Translations under genes and position numbers: made by a program
The notes under the pieces: model-generated
Seen by the model: only the letters and a program-made list of their open reading frames with translations
Told to the model about the DNA's origin: nothing
Databases searched by the model: none
Assembly (NCBI RefSeq): GCF_016907955.1
Contig: NZ_JAFBCX010000009.1
Location: 124,001 to 188,000, forward strand
DNA: 64,000 nt
Direction: 5' to 3'
Source: Lentzea nigeriaca
GTDB taxonomy: Bacteria; Actinomycetota; Actinomycetes; Mycobacteriales; Pseudonocardiaceae
In this document: positions 26,609 to 36,331 of the stretch, piece after piece
How positions within the stretch are numbered: the stretch's first letter is position 1
Layout: each line of letters begins with the position of its first letter

Positions 26609-27118
26609 CTACGACCAGGGCTCGTCCAGAGCCGACGCCTCGTCGCCTGCCGCGCGCAGCTCGTCGCGCACCACCCGGTACGCGAGCCCTTCCGCGTAAC
26701 CCTTGCGCGCCAACGCCCCCACGAGACGGCGGATCTTCACCGTCTCGTCCACACCGGACATCGTGCGCAGGCGTTTGCGGACCAGCTCGCGCGCCTTCTC
26801 CTCCTCGGCCTCGCCGTCGACCGCGGCGACCGCTTCGGCCACCAGCTCGTCGGCGACGCCCTTGCGGCGCAACTCCATGGCCAGGGCGCGGCGGCCCAGG
26901 CCGCTGTAGTTGTGCCGCGACTGCACCCACATCTCGGCGAACTGGGCGTCGTCGATCAGGCCGGCGCGGTCGAACTTGCCGAGGACGGTCTCGGCCACGC
27001 CGGGGCTGATTCCCTTGCGCAGCAACGCCTCGTTCAGCTCGTGCCGGGATCGGGCGCGAGCGGTGAGCAGCGCGTAGCAGATGTCGCGTGCTTTGCGCTG
27101 CTCCTCAGCCTCGTCCAA
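26609..27118 (-). CDS. recX: RecA regulator RecX
   Basis: 169 residues of three-helix RecX repeats (ALLTARARSRHELNEALLRKG, FDRAGLIDDAQFAEMWVQSR, LRRKGVADELVAEAV, KIRRLVGALARKGYAEGL). RecX binds RecA filaments and limits their activity. It is 12 bases downstream of recA and must share its promoters. Length is typical. Confidence 0.93.
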   Translation of the reverse strand: MDEAEEQRKARDICYALLTARARSRHELNEALLRKGISPGVAETVLGKFDRAGLIDDAQFAEMWVQSRHNYSGLGRRALAMELRRKGVADELVAEAVAAVDGEAEEEKARELVRKRLRTMSGVDETVKIRRLVGALARKGYAEGLAYRVVRDELRAAGDEASALDEPWS

Positions 27119-27130
27119 TCTCGCGCCCTC

Positions 27131-28177
27131 TTAGAACTCGACCGGCGCGGCGGGAGCCGACTCGTCGGCGTCGAGGGTGGCGCCGATGCCGAGCTTGTCC
27201 TTGATGCGCTTCTCGATCTCGTTGGCGATGTCCGGGTTGTCGCGCAGGAACTTCCGCGCGTTCTCCTTGCCCTGGCCGAGCTGGTCGCCCTCGTAGGTGT
27301 ACCAGGCGCCGGACTTGCGCAGGATGCCCTGGTCGACGCCCATGTCGATGAGCGAGCCCTCACGCGAGACGCCCTGGCCGTAGAGGATGTCGAACTCGGC
27401 CTGCTTGAAGGGCGGCGCGACCTTGTTCTTCACGACCTTGACCCTGGTGCGGTTGCCGACGGGCTCGCCGCCGTCCTTCAGGGTCTCGATGCGGCGGACG
27501 TCCAGACGCACGGAGGCGTAGAACTTCAGCGCCTTACCACCGGTCGTGGTCTCCGGGGAGCCGAACATCACGCCGATCTTCTCGCGCAGCTGGTTGATGA
27601 AGATCGCGGTCGTGTTGGACGCGTTGAGCGCACCGGTGATCTTGCGCAGCGCCTGGCTCATCAGGCGGGCCTGCAGACCGACGTGGTTGTCGCCCATCTC
27701 GCCCTCGATCTCGGCGCGCGGCACGAGGGCGGCGACCGAGTCGATGACCAGGATGTCGAGCGCACCGGAGCGGACCAGCATGTCCGCGATCTCGAGCGCC
27801 TGCTCACCGGTGTCGGGCTGGGACACCAGCAGCGCGTCGGTGTCGACGCCCAGCTTCTTCGCGTACTCGGGGTCGAGCGCGTGCTCCGCGTCGATGAACG
27901 CCGCGATGCCACCGGCCTTCTGCGCGTTCGCGACGGCGTGCAGCGCCACGGTCGTCTTACCCGAAGACTCCGGACCGTAGATCTCGACCACGCGCCCCTT
28001 GGGCAGGCCGCCGATGCCGAGCGCCACGTCCAGCGCGATCGCGCCGGTCGGGATCACCTCGATCGGCGCGCGGCCCTCTTCGCCGAGGCGCATCACCGAG
28101 CCCTTGCCGAACTGCTTGTCGATCTGCGCCAGGGCCAGCTCGAGCGCCTTGTCCCGGTCGGGTGCTGCGGGTGCCAT
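27131..28177 (-). CDS. recA: Recombinase RecA
   Basis: 348 residues. Homologous-recombination and LexA-coprotease ATPase with Walker [24 protein letters not shown] (Walker B), loop 2 [11 protein letters not shown] region and an acidic C-terminus ([13 protein letters not shown]). The chosen ATG gives the canonical [18 protein letters not shown] start; the upstream extension crosses the promoter. Controlled by a LexA box and a RecA-NDp-like promoter in the 146-base leader region. No intein. Confidence 0.97.
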   Translation of the reverse strand: MAPAAPDRDKALELALAQIDKQFGKGSVMRLGEEGRAPIEVIPTGAIALDVALGIGGLPKGRVVEIYGPESSGKTTVALHAVANAQKAGGIAAFIDAEHALDPEYAKKLGVDTDALLVSQPDTGEQALEIADMLVRSGALDILVIDSVAALVPRAEIEGEMGDNHVGLQARLMSQALRKITGALNASNTTAIFINQLREKIGVMFGSPETTTGGKALKFYASVRLDVRRIETLKDGGEPVGNRTRVKVVKNKVAPPFKQAEFDILYGQGVSREGSLIDMGVDQGILRKSGAWYTYEGDQLGQGKENARKFLRDNPDIANEIEKRIKDKLGIGATLDADESAPAAPVEF

Positions 28178-28226
28178 CTTGGGTCCACCTTTTGTCGTCT
28201 GCCGTTGCTTCGTCATGTTGGACCTG

Positions 28227-28249
28227 ACGCTACTGGCGGGGTCTGACAA
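28227..28249 (-). promoter_or_regulatory. RecA-NDp / PafBC-type promoter of recA
   Basis: Minus strand: TTGTCAGAC (28249-28241), eight bases, TAGCGT (28232-28227). This fits the described actinobacterial RecA-independent DNA-damage promoter consensus tTGTCRgtg-N8-TAnnnT. The predicted transcript start is about 40 bases before the recA ATG. Confidence 0.75.
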
Positions 28250-28281
28250 TTTTGCGAAGCCGGGGTCGGAGCCACTCTAGC

Positions 28282-28295
28282 CGAACACGTGTTCG
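28282..28295. promoter_or_regulatory. lexA box: LexA (SOS) box of recA
   Basis: CGAACACGTGTTCG matches CGAAC-N4-GTTCG exactly; the full mycobacterial consensus TCGAAC-N4-GTTCGA has one mismatch at the left edge. It lies upstream of the RecA-NDp promoter, the arrangement known for mycobacterial recA. Confidence 0.85.
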
Positions 28296-28323
28296 AGCAC
28301 ACGCGACACTCCGAACAGCCAGC

Positions 28324-28518
28324 TCAGCGACGATTTCCGGGAACTTCGAACGCGTCGCAGACCGCGATCCAGACCTCCTTGGCGCCGATCCCGGCCTCCA
28401 GCGCCTGGTCCGCGGTGCGGCCGCCGAGGGACGACAGCACGTGGTCGTGGGCGATCATCTCGGCCCTGACCTGGCCGAACTCCCCTGCCATGAGTTTGCG
28501 GAACATGGTGATGCGCAC
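28324..28518 (-). CDS. DUF3046 protein upstream of recA
   Basis: 64-residue helical protein with the family look (MRITMFRKLMAGEFGQ, DHVLSSLGGRTADQAL, VWIAVCDAF). DUF3046 genes sit immediately upstream of recA in many actinobacteria. Function unknown; it is separated from recA by the damage-responsive control region, so it need not share regulation. Confidence 0.88.
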   Translation of the reverse strand: MRITMFRKLMAGEFGQVRAEMIAHDHVLSSLGGRTADQALEAGIGAKEVWIAVCDAFEVPGNRR

Positions 28519-28527
28519 CGGAAGACA

Positions 28528-29778
28528 CTAACGAACGGGCCTGCGCAGCGATGCGAAGAGGCACACGATCAGCAGCGGCAGCGCTGTGCACCCGACGATC
28601 AGCCCGAGCACGCCGTACGACCATGTCGTCACGACGATCCCGGACACTGCACCACCAACGGCCCCACCGACGTTCATCAGCAGATCGGACAGCCCCTGCG
28701 CGGCCGGCCTGTCCTCGACCCGCACCGACTCGGTCAGCAACGCGGACCCCGACACCAGCCCCGCCGACCAGCCGAAGCCGAGCACCGCGAGGCCCGCGGC
28801 GAGTTGCGGAGCGTCGTGAGACGGCGCCATCCCCGCGATCGCGGACGCCGCCACCACAAGCGACGCGCCGATCGCGAGCACCGGCACCCGTCCCAGCCGG
28901 TCCGCCATCCACCCGAACAACGGGCTCGCGGCGTACATCGCGGCGACGTGCAGGCTGATCACGACGCCGACCACGCGCAACGACGACCCGGCGTGGTTCA
29001 TGTGCACCGGCGTCATCGACATCAGCCCGACCATCGCCGTGTGGCACAACATCACTCCAACGAGTGCAAGTCGAGCCATCGACCCGAGCGATCCCCAGAT
29101 CTTCAGGCCACCGGGCGTGCCACCGCCGGAACAGTGCTGGGATTCAACCGGTCGAGTGCTTTTCACGACGACCAGCGGGTCCGGCCGCAGCCCGAACTGG
29201 ATCACCAGCACCGCCGCGCCGAGGACAAGAGCGGCGAGCAGGAACGGTCCCGAACCCACCGGCAGGCCGAGGGAAGCGGCCATCCGCCCGGCGGGATCCG
29301 CGAGGTTGGGACCGATGATCGCGCCGATCATCGCCGCCCACACCACACGGGAGAGCTCACGCGCACGACGTTGCGGATCCGCCAGATCCGTTGCGGCATA
29401 ACGGGCCGCGTAGTTCGCGCTGGACGCCCCTCCGAACAGGAGGAGTCCCACCAACAACATCTGCCACAACCCGGCGCTCACGGCGACAGCGGCCACCAAC
29501 GCACCGAGCGCGCCCATGCCGTAGCCGAGGATGAGCGCGGGACGACGCCCACGCCGTTGCGCGAGACGGGCACCGGGCAGGGCGAGCAACGCGGCACCGG
29601 CGACGGCCGCGGTCTGCGCGAACCCGCCGACGGCATCGGACCCGGACAACGACGCGGCGATCAACGTGCTGATCGCGAGGCCGATCGTCACCGCGGCCGC
29701 CCCCAGGACCTGGGTGCCGGTCAGCACACGAACGACCTTGCGCTGCACGCGTTCGACCTGCGGCGCGACGGTCACCAT
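28528..29778 (-). CDS. MFS transporter
   Basis: About 416 residues with twelve hydrophobic helices; motif A-like LAQRRGRRPALILG between helices 2 and 3 and a second GWMADRLGRVPVLA. Similar to drug/metabolite exporters of MFS. The ATG at 29778 is chosen; a GTG at 29808 would add ten residues, and neither has an obvious ribosome site. Ends nine bases from the DUF3046 start on the same strand, so they may form an operon. Substrate unknown. Confidence 0.82.
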   Translation of the reverse strand: MVTVAPQVERVQRKVVRVLTGTQVLGAAAVTIGLAISTLIAASLSGSDAVGGFAQTAAVAGAALLALPGARLAQRRGRRPALILGYGMGALGALVAAVAVSAGLWQMLLVGLLLFGGASSANYAARYAATDLADPQRRARELSRVVWAAMIGAIIGPNLADPAGRMAASLGLPVGSGPFLLAALVLGAAVLVIQFGLRPDPLVVVKSTRPVESQHCSGGGTPGGLKIWGSLGSMARLALVGVMLCHTAMVGLMSMTPVHMNHAGSSLRVVGVVISLHVAAMYAASPLFGWMADRLGRVPVLAIGASLVVAASAIAGMAPSHDAPQLAAGLAVLGFGWSAGLVSGSALLTESVRVEDRPAAQGLSDLLMNVGGAVGGAVSGIVVTTWSYGVLGLIVGCTALPLLIVCLFASLRRPVR

Positions 29779-29831
29779 GATCGCGATGGTGGCACGCTCG
29801 GACGGCACACCGACAGGTCCATCAGTGGCGC

Positions 29832-31676
29832 TTACTCACCCGGCTGAACGGACTTCTCGAAGAAGTCGGCGATTTCGTCCGGCTTGAGCTCGTCGGCGTT
29901 CTCCGCGGCGGTCTTGGTGAGGATGCCGAACATGGGACGGCTCTTGGCGGTGAACACCAGCACGCCGGTGCCGCTCGACGTCGCCGCGCGGTAGTTGCCC
30001 TCCAGGCCGTTGCCGGTCCAGTCGGCCTCGACGTGGTCGGTCTGGAACGACTTCGCGATGGCGGCGGCGTTGTTCTCGGCGCCGGTGACGCTGTCGGTGA
30101 GGATGTACTGGACCGCGTAGCCGTCACGGATCGTGCAGCTCACGACCGTGCCCTTGATCTCCTCCATGCCGGTGATCTGCGCGGAGTCGGCCTTCTCGCA
30201 GCCACCGCCGTCCGGCACGTGGCCCGCGAGCTGGCGCAGGCACTTCGTGAAGCCCTGGCCGTCCTGGGTGGTGTCGTCCTTGCACTGGTCCGCGCTGGGC
30301 AGGTCCGGTCCGGAGAACGCGAACACCGCGCCGATGACCACGGCCAGCGCCACCACCGCGCCGCCGATGCCGAGGAGGACCTTCTTGTTGTCCTTCTTCG
30401 GCGCCTGCTGCGGGAAGTTCATCGGGTAGTTGCCGCTGACGTTCGGGTTCACCGGGTACGGCGACGTCAGCTGGTAGGTGCCGCTCGCCGAGTACGGCCC
30501 GCTCACGTTCGGGTTCGGATACGAGCCGCTGATCACCGGGTTCGGGCCGCTGACGTTCGGGTTGACCTGGTGCGGGCCGCTCACGGCCGGGCTGACCGGC
30601 GTCGTCACCACCGTGGGCGGTTCGACGAACTTGGGCTTGTCGTCCTCGGCCTTCAACGTGATCGTCGCGCGGTCCACGACCTGGGCGCCGGACGCGACGA
30701 TCGTCTCCGGGTGGTCGGGGTTGGTCGGGACGATGCCGACCTTCTCCGCGATGACCTGCGCGACCAGCGGCATCCGGCAGGAGCCGCCGACGAGGTAGAC
30801 GTGCTCGGGCGTGACGCCCGCCTTGCGCACGGTGGAGATGAGGAGCTCGGCGCTGCGGATCAGGCTCGGCCGGATCAGCGCCTCCAGCTCGCCGCGCGTG
30901 ACGACGACCTTCTCGAACGGCTCCGGCATCATCACCTCGACCTGAGGCAGCTCGGAGAGGTCCTCCTTGGCGAGGCGCAGCTCCTCGCGCAGGCCGAGGC
31001 GGGCGCGGTGGTCGTCCACGGTGGCCGGGCGCAGCAGCCGCTGCCAGCCTGCCGGGTCCTTGTGGGAGACCGAGCGGCCGATGTGCTCGAGCAGCGCCTG
31101 GTCGACGTCGAGGCCACCGACGTCGCCGAGGCTGCCGTCGGCGAGGATGCGGTGCTGGGAGTCGAGCACGGAGACGTCGAACGTGTCGGCCCCGAAGTCG
31201 TAGACCGCGAGCGGGCGGCCACCGCCGAGCGATGCCACCGCGATGGCCTCAGGGACCGGCACGAGCTCACCGGTCATGCCCGCGAGCCTGGCCGAGGACA
31301 GCAGCTTGTTGCGCCTGGTCGGGCCCCATTCGGCGGGGTGCGTCAGCCGGATCTCGTCGAGCTGGCCGCCACCGAGCAACGGCGTGACAGCCTCCATCAC
31401 ACGCGCGTAGATGGCCGCGATCGCGTCGTTGACCGGCAGGGTCGTCTCGCCGAGCTTGATCGTCACGTCGTCGATGTGCCGCTTGGGGTTCGGCTCGTAG
31501 CGCGACGGGTCCTGGCGCGAGCGCCGCTCCGCTTCTCTGCCGACGTGCAGGGTGCCATCCTCGTCGAGGTAGACGGACGAGGGCATGGTGGGCCCTCCGT
31601 CCAGATCCACCACACCGTGGTCGGACAGCACCGCAACCGTGTTGGCGGTGCCCAGGTCGACGGACAGGACGCGCAC
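29832..31676 (-). CDS. Membrane-bound Hsp70-like protein with extracytoplasmic domain
   Basis: 614 residues. Residues 1-340 form an Hsp70/DnaK-type ATPase domain (VLSVDLGTANTVAV phosphate 1, AVYDFGADTFDVSVLD phosphate 2, VYLVGGSCRMPLV adenosine). There is no substrate-binding domain; instead a Pro/Asn/Ser linker with NPNVSGP-type repeats (about 370-420), a transmembrane helix (LLGIGGAVVALAVVIGAVFAF, about 431-452) and a 150-residue outside domain with paired cysteines. Such proteins may couple cytoplasmic ATP binding to envelope events. Divergent from lhr. Confidence 0.83.
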   Translation of the reverse strand: MRVLSVDLGTANTVAVLSDHGVVDLDGGPTMPSSVYLDEDGTLHVGREAERRSRQDPSRYEPNPKRHIDDVTIKLGETTLPVNDAIAAIYARVMEAVTPLLGGGQLDEIRLTHPAEWGPTRRNKLLSSARLAGMTGELVPVPEAIAVASLGGGRPLAVYDFGADTFDVSVLDSQHRILADGSLGDVGGLDVDQALLEHIGRSVSHKDPAGWQRLLRPATVDDHRARLGLREELRLAKEDLSELPQVEVMMPEPFEKVVVTRGELEALIRPSLIRSAELLISTVRKAGVTPEHVYLVGGSCRMPLVAQVIAEKVGIVPTNPDHPETIVASGAQVVDRATITLKAEDDKPKFVEPPTVVTTPVSPAVSGPHQVNPNVSGPNPVISGSYPNPNVSGPYSASGTYQLTSPYPVNPNVSGNYPMNFPQQAPKKDNKKVLLGIGGAVVALAVVIGAVFAFSGPDLPSADQCKDDTTQDGQGFTKCLRQLAGHVPDGGGCEKADSAQITGMEEIKGTVVSCTIRDGYAVQYILTDSVTGAENNAAAIAKSFQTDHVEADWTGNGLEGNYRAATSSGTGVLVFTAKSRPMFGILTKTAAENADELKPDEIADFFEKSVQPGE

Positions 31677-31756
31677 CGTGCTCCCCTCGAAGGACGTACG
31701 GAGGTGATCGTGCCACAGCGGCCTTCGGCGGGTGCCCGGACCTGCGCAATCAGAAA

Positions 31757-31779
31757 TTGTCAGACCCCGGCGTCATGAT
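31757..31779 (+). promoter_or_regulatory. PafBC-like promoter of lhr
   Basis: TTGTCAGAC (31757-31765), eight bases, CATGAT (31774-31779). The first block is identical to that of recA; the second has C for T in TAnnnT. A start point around 31786 would coincide with the ATG at 31787, implying a leaderless mRNA. Confidence 0.6.
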
Positions 31780-31786
31780 GGTCGCC

Positions 31787-34700
31787 ATGGACGTGATGAA
31801 GGCTTTCTCACCGGCGACCAGGCAGTGGTTCGCCGGAGCCTTCGCCGCGCCCACCCAGGCGCAGACGGGTGCGTGGGCGGCCGCGGCGGCTGGCGAACAC
31901 GCGCTGGTCATCGCCCCGACGGGCTCGGGCAAGACGCTGGCCGCGTTCCTGTGGGCACTGGACCGGCTGGCTTCTTCCCGGACGCCCGCGGAGCCGAAAC
32001 GACGGTGCCGGGTGCTTTACGTGTCGCCGCTGAAAGCGCTGGCGGTCGACGTCGAACGAAATCTGCGCGCGCCGCTGGCCGGCATTCGGCAGGCCGCGCA
32101 CCGGCTGAACCTCACCGAGCCGTCGATCACCGTGGGCATGAGGACCGGCGACACCTCTCCGGAGGAACGGCGGGCGTTCGGGCGCACTCCCCCCGACGTG
32201 CTGGTGACGACTCCGGAGTCGTTGTTCCTGCTGCTCACGTCGTCGGCGCGCGAGTCGTTGCGCGGCGTGGAGACGGTGATCGTCGACGAGGTGCACGCGG
32301 TGGCAGGCACCAAACGCGGCGCTCACATGGCGTTGTCGCTCGAACGGCTGGACGCGCTGCTGGACCAGCCCGCCCAGCGGATCGGCCTCTCCGCGACGGT
32401 GCGTCCGGTCGAGGAGATCAGCACGTTCCTCGCCGGCGGTCGCCCGGTGTCGGTGGTGCAGCCGAAGACGCCGAAGACCATCCAGGTCGAGGTGGAGGTG
32501 CCGGTCGAGGACATGTCGCTGCTCGGCCAGCCCACGGGTGAGGTGTCGGGCTCGGCGGCAGGAGCCGAGCAGCGCACCTCCATCTGGCCGTCGGTCGAGG
32601 CACGGGTGCTCGAACTGGTGCGGGCACACCGGTCGACGATCGTCTTCGCCAACTCGCGGCGGCTCGCGGAACGGCTGACCGCGCGCCTGAACGAGCTCGC
32701 GGAAGAAGCCGCAGAACTGGAGTCGTTCCCGGCCGAGGCGATCGGGCAGTCGGGTCTGACCGTCCAGAAGACGGCGTCCGTGGCCCGTGCGCACCACGGG
32801 TCGATGTCGCGGGAGCAGCGCACCGCGGTCGAGGAAGACCTGAAGTCGGGGCGGCTGCCGTGCGTGGTGGCGACGTCGTCGCTGGAGCTCGGCATCGACA
32901 TGGGCTCGGTCGACCTGGTGGTGCAGGTCGAGGCGCCGCCGTCGGTCGCCTCTGGTCTGCAGCGCGTCGGGCGCGCGGGGCACCAGGTCGGCGCGGTGTC
33001 GCGGGGCGTGATGTTCCCGAAGTTCCGCGGCGACCTGGTGTCGTGCGCGGTGGTGGCGGAACGGATGCAGAACGGCGCGATCGAGGCCGTGAAGTTCCCG
33101 CGCAACCCGCTGGACGTGCTGGCCCAGCACATCGTCGCGATGGTGGCGATGGAGACGTGGACGGTCGAGGAGCTGACGGCGCTGGTGCGGCGAGCGGCGC
33201 CGTTCGCCGGTCTGCCCGACTCGGCGCTGCACGCCGTGCTGGACATGCTGTCGGGCCGGTATCCGTCCGAGGAGTTCGGTGAGCTGCGGCCGCGGATCAC
33301 CTGGGACAGGGTGAACTCCGAGCTGCGCGGCCGTCCCGGCTCGCAACGGCTCGCGGTCACGTCCGGCGGCACGATCCCCGACCGCGGGCTGTTCGCGGTG
33401 ATGACGCCGCCGTCGGACAACGGCCCCGGTTCGCGCGTCGGCGAGCTCGACGAGGAGATGGTCTACGAGTCCCGCGTCGGCGACACGTTCCTGCTGGGCA
33501 CGTCGTCGTGGCGGGTCGAGGACATCACCCACGATCGGGTGATCGTGGTGCCGGCGCCGGGTCAGCCCGCGCGCATGCCGTTCTGGAAGGGCGACGCGCC
33601 GGGCCGTCCGCTGGAACTCGGCCGCGCGATGGGCAGGTTCCTCCGCGAAGTGTCCACAATGGAGGATTCGGCCGCGCGCGAACGGGCCGCTTCCGCCGGT
33701 CTGGACGAGTGGGCGACGGACAACCTGCTCGCGTACCTCGGCGAGCAGCGGGAGGCGACGCGGCACGTCCCGAACGACAGAACCGTTCTCGTGGAACGGT
33801 TCCGCGACGAGCTCGGCGACTGGCGGCTCGTGGTGCACTCGCCGTTCGGTGCCCAGGTCAACGCGCCGTGGGCCCTCGCGATCGCCGCACGGCTGCGCGA
33901 ACGCCGTGGTGTCGAGGTGCAGGCGGCGCACTCCGACGACGGCATCGTGCTGCGGTTGCCCGACGCTTTGGACTACGAGGGCATGGAGGTCACGGCGGGC
34001 GCCGAGGACGTGCTGCTCGATCCCGACGAGGTGGAGCAGATCGTCGTGGCCGAGGTGGGCGGTTCGGCGTTGTTCGCGGCCCGGTTCCGCGAGTGCGCCG
34101 CCCGGTCGCTGCTGCTGCCCCGGCGTGATCCGAAACGGCGCACCCCGTTGTGGCAGCAGCGGCAGCGCTCGGCCCAGCTGCTGTCGGTGGCGGCGAAGTA
34201 CGAGCGGTTCCCGGTGGTCCTGGAGGCGATGCGCGAGTGCCTGCAGGACGTCTACGACGTGCCAGGTCTGCGCGAGCTGATGTCGGACGTCCGCGCACGC
34301 CGAGTCCGCGTGGTCGAGGTGGAGACACCGTCGCCGTCGCCGTTCGCGCGCAGCCTGCTCTTCGGCTACGTGGGCATGTTCCTCTACGAGCTGGATGCTC
34401 CTCTGGCGGAACGCCGCGCGGCGGCGCTGTCGTTGGACTCGACGCTGCTCGCGGAACTGCTCGGCTCGGAGGCGATCCGGGAGCTGCTCGACCCGGAGGT
34501 CGTGGCCGAGGTCGAACGCAGCCTGCAACGCCTGACAGAAGACCGCCGCCCGCGCCACGCCGAGGACACCGCGGACCTGTTGCGGTTCCTGGGAGATCTC
34601 TCCGACGCGGAGGCTCTCGACCGAGGTGTGCCCCGCGAGTGGCTGGACGAGCTGGTGGCTCAGCGCCGCGCGATCCGCGTGCGGATCGCCGGTGAGGAAC

Positions 34701-36331
34701 GCACGATCGCGATCGAGGACGCGGGCCGGGTCCGGGACGCGCTCGGCGTGGCCTTGCCGGTCGGCGTCCCGGAGGCGTTCACCGAACCGGTGGCCGATCC
34801 GCTGGGCGACCTGCTGAGCCGCTACGCGCGCACCCACGGCCCGTTCGCGGCCACGGAACCGGCGGCGCGCTTCGGCCTGGGCGTGGCCGTGGTGACGGGT
34901 GTCCTGGAACGGATGGCCGCCACAGGCAGGCTGGTGCGCGGTGAGCTCCGGCCCGGCGGCACCCACACCGAGTACTGCGACGCGGACGTGCTCCGCCGCC
35001 TGCGCCGTGCGTCGCTGGCCCGCCTGCGTTCGGAGGTGGAGCCGGTCGAACCGGCGGCGCTGGGCCGGTTCCTCCCTGCGTGGCACGGCCTCGGCCGCCG
35101 GCTGCGGTCGGCGCCGACGGTCGACGACGTGTTCTCGGTCGTGGAACAGCTCGCGGGAGCGCCACTTCCCGCGAGTGCGCTGGAATCCCTGCTGCTGCCG
35201 TCCCGCCTGCCCGGCTACTACCCGGCGTTGCTGGACGAGCTGACCGCGTCCGGTGAGGTGACGTGGACCGGCTGCGGTGCTCTGGCCGGTGGCGACGGTT
35301 GGATCGCCCTGGCTCCGACGGATGTGGCGGACCTGCTGCTGCCTGATCTGGTACCGGACTCGATCCCTGAGTCGCCGCTGCACACGGCAGTGCTGGAAAC
35401 GCTCTCCGGTGGTGCGTTGTTCTTCCGGCAGGTGGTCGATCGCGTCTCGCTGTCGGTGGAGTGCACGGACGCCGAAGTCGTCGGCGCGTTGTGGGATCTG
35501 GTGTGGGCGGGCCTGATCACCAACGACACCTTGTCTCCGTTGCGCGCCTTGGTATCCGGCGGCGGCGCGGCCCACAAACCTCGCCGCAGCGCACCGCGTG
35601 GTCGCTATGCGCGGCTGCGTGCCGCGCGTCCGGACATGCCGTCGCGCACGGGTCCGCCGACAGCCGCGGGCCGCTGGTCGCTCGCGGTGAGCCCGGCGGA
35701 GGACCCGACTCGGCGGGCGCACGCCCGAGCCGAGGCGTTCCTGGAACGCCACGGCGTGCTGACCCGTGGTGCGCTCGACACCGAACGCGTGACGGGTGGG
35801 TTCAGCGGCGTCTACAAGGTGCTTCGGGCGATGGAGGAGTCGGGCCAGGTGATCCGCGGCTACGTCGTCGAAGGGCTGGGCGCCGCCCAGTTCGCGGCAC
35901 GAGGCGCGGTGGACCGGCTGCGGGCGTTGTCCCGTCCGCCCGGCCAACCGGCGCAGGACGACCGGGCGGCCGTGGTGCTCGCCGCGGCCGACCCGGCTCA
36001 GCCGTACGGTGCCGCGTTGCCGTGGCCGGACCCGTTGGGCGAAGGCAAGCACCGTCCGGCGCGCAAGGCGGGTGCGTTGGCGGTGCTGGTCGACGGCAGC
36101 CCGGCACTGTACGTCGAGCGGGGCGGTAAGTCCCTGCTTTCGTTCACCGACGACGACCCGACGCTGCGCACCGCCGCGAACGCGTTGAGCCGGGCGGTCC
36201 GGGACGGCTGGCTGGTTCAGCTGGCCGTTCAGCGGGCCGACGGCGAGGTCGCGCTGACCTCCCATCTCGCGACGGTGCTGCAGGAAGCCGGTTTCCGCGC
36301 CACACCGAAGGGACTGCGCTTGAGAGCTTGA
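31787..36331 (+). CDS. lhr: Lhr superfamily 2 DNA helicase
   Basis: 1514 residues, the full Lhr length. Helicase core: Walker A APTGSGKT near residue 44, DEVHAV near 167, LSATVRP, SSLELGIDMGSVDL and QRVGRAGHQVG; then a winged-helix/beta-barrel Lhr-specific middle and a long C-terminal Lhr-CTD with tandem winged helices. 3-to-5 DNA translocase acting in repair, induced by DNA damage in mycobacteria. The chosen ATG agrees with a leaderless transcript from the PafBC-like promoter; the TTG at 31757 lies inside that promoter. Its stop codon abuts that of the ACC-deaminase-like gene. Confidence 0.92.
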   Translation: MDVMKAFSPATRQWFAGAFAAPTQAQTGAWAAAAAGEHALVIAPTGSGKTLAAFLWALDRLASSRTPAEPKRRCRVLYVSPLKALAVDVERNLRAPLAGIRQAAHRLNLTEPSITVGMRTGDTSPEERRAFGRTPPDVLVTTPESLFLLLTSSARESLRGVETVIVDEVHAVAGTKRGAHMALSLERLDALLDQPAQRIGLSATVRPVEEISTFLAGGRPVSVVQPKTPKTIQVEVEVPVEDMSLLGQPTGEVSGSAAGAEQRTSIWPSVEARVLELVRAHRSTIVFANSRRLAERLTARLNELAEEAAELESFPAEAIGQSGLTVQKTASVARAHHGSMSREQRTAVEEDLKSGRLPCVVATSSLELGIDMGSVDLVVQVEAPPSVASGLQRVGRAGHQVGAVSRGVMFPKFRGDLVSCAVVAERMQNGAIEAVKFPRNPLDVLAQHIVAMVAMETWTVEELTALVRRAAPFAGLPDSALHAVLDMLSGRYPSEEFGELRPRITWDRVNSELRGRPGSQRLAVTSGGTIPDRGLFAVMTPPSDNGPGSRVGELDEEMVYESRVGDTFLLGTSSWRVEDITHDRVIVVPAPGQPARMPFWKGDAPGRPLELGRAMGRFLREVSTMEDSAARERAASAGLDEWATDNLLAYLGEQREATRHVPNDRTVLVERFRDELGDWRLVVHSPFGAQVNAPWALAIAARLRERRGVEVQAAHSDDGIVLRLPDALDYEGMEVTAGAEDVLLDPDEVEQIVVAEVGGSALFAARFRECAARSLLLPRRDPKRRTPLWQQRQRSAQLLSVAAKYERFPVVLEAMRECLQDVYDVPGLRELMSDVRARRVRVVEVETPSPSPFARSLLFGYVGMFLYELDAPLAERRAAALSLDSTLLAELLGSEAIRELLDPEVVAEVERSLQRLTEDRRPRHAEDTADLLRFLGDLSDAEALDRGVPREWLDELVAQRRAIRVRIAGEERTIAIEDAGRVRDALGVALPVGVPEAFTEPVADPLGDLLSRYARTHGPFAATEPAARFGLGVAVVTGVLERMAATGRLVRGELRPGGTHTEYCDADVLRRLRRASLARLRSEVEPVEPAALGRFLPAWHGLGRRLRSAPTVDDVFSVVEQLAGAPLPASALESLLLPSRLPGYYPALLDELTASGEVTWTGCGALAGGDGWIALAPTDVADLLLPDLVPDSIPESPLHTAVLETLSGGALFFRQVVDRVSLSVECTDAEVVGALWDLVWAGLITNDTLSPLRALVSGGGAAHKPRRSAPRGRYARLRAARPDMPSRTGPPTAAGRWSLAVSPAEDPTRRAHARAEAFLERHGVLTRGALDTERVTGGFSGVYKVLRAMEESGQVIRGYVVEGLGAAQFAARGAVDRLRALSRPPGQPAQDDRAAVVLAAADPAQPYGAALPWPDPLGEGKHRPARKAGALAVLVDGSPALYVERGGKSLLSFTDDDPTLRTAANALSRAVRDGWLVQLAVQRADGEVALTSHLATVLQEAGFRATPKGLRLRA

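Noticed and set aside
31808-36265. Long open frame on the minus strand opposite lhr
   Set aside because: It is the complement of codon-biased lhr sequence, has His/Arg/Gln-rich composition and no domain motifs; a shadow.
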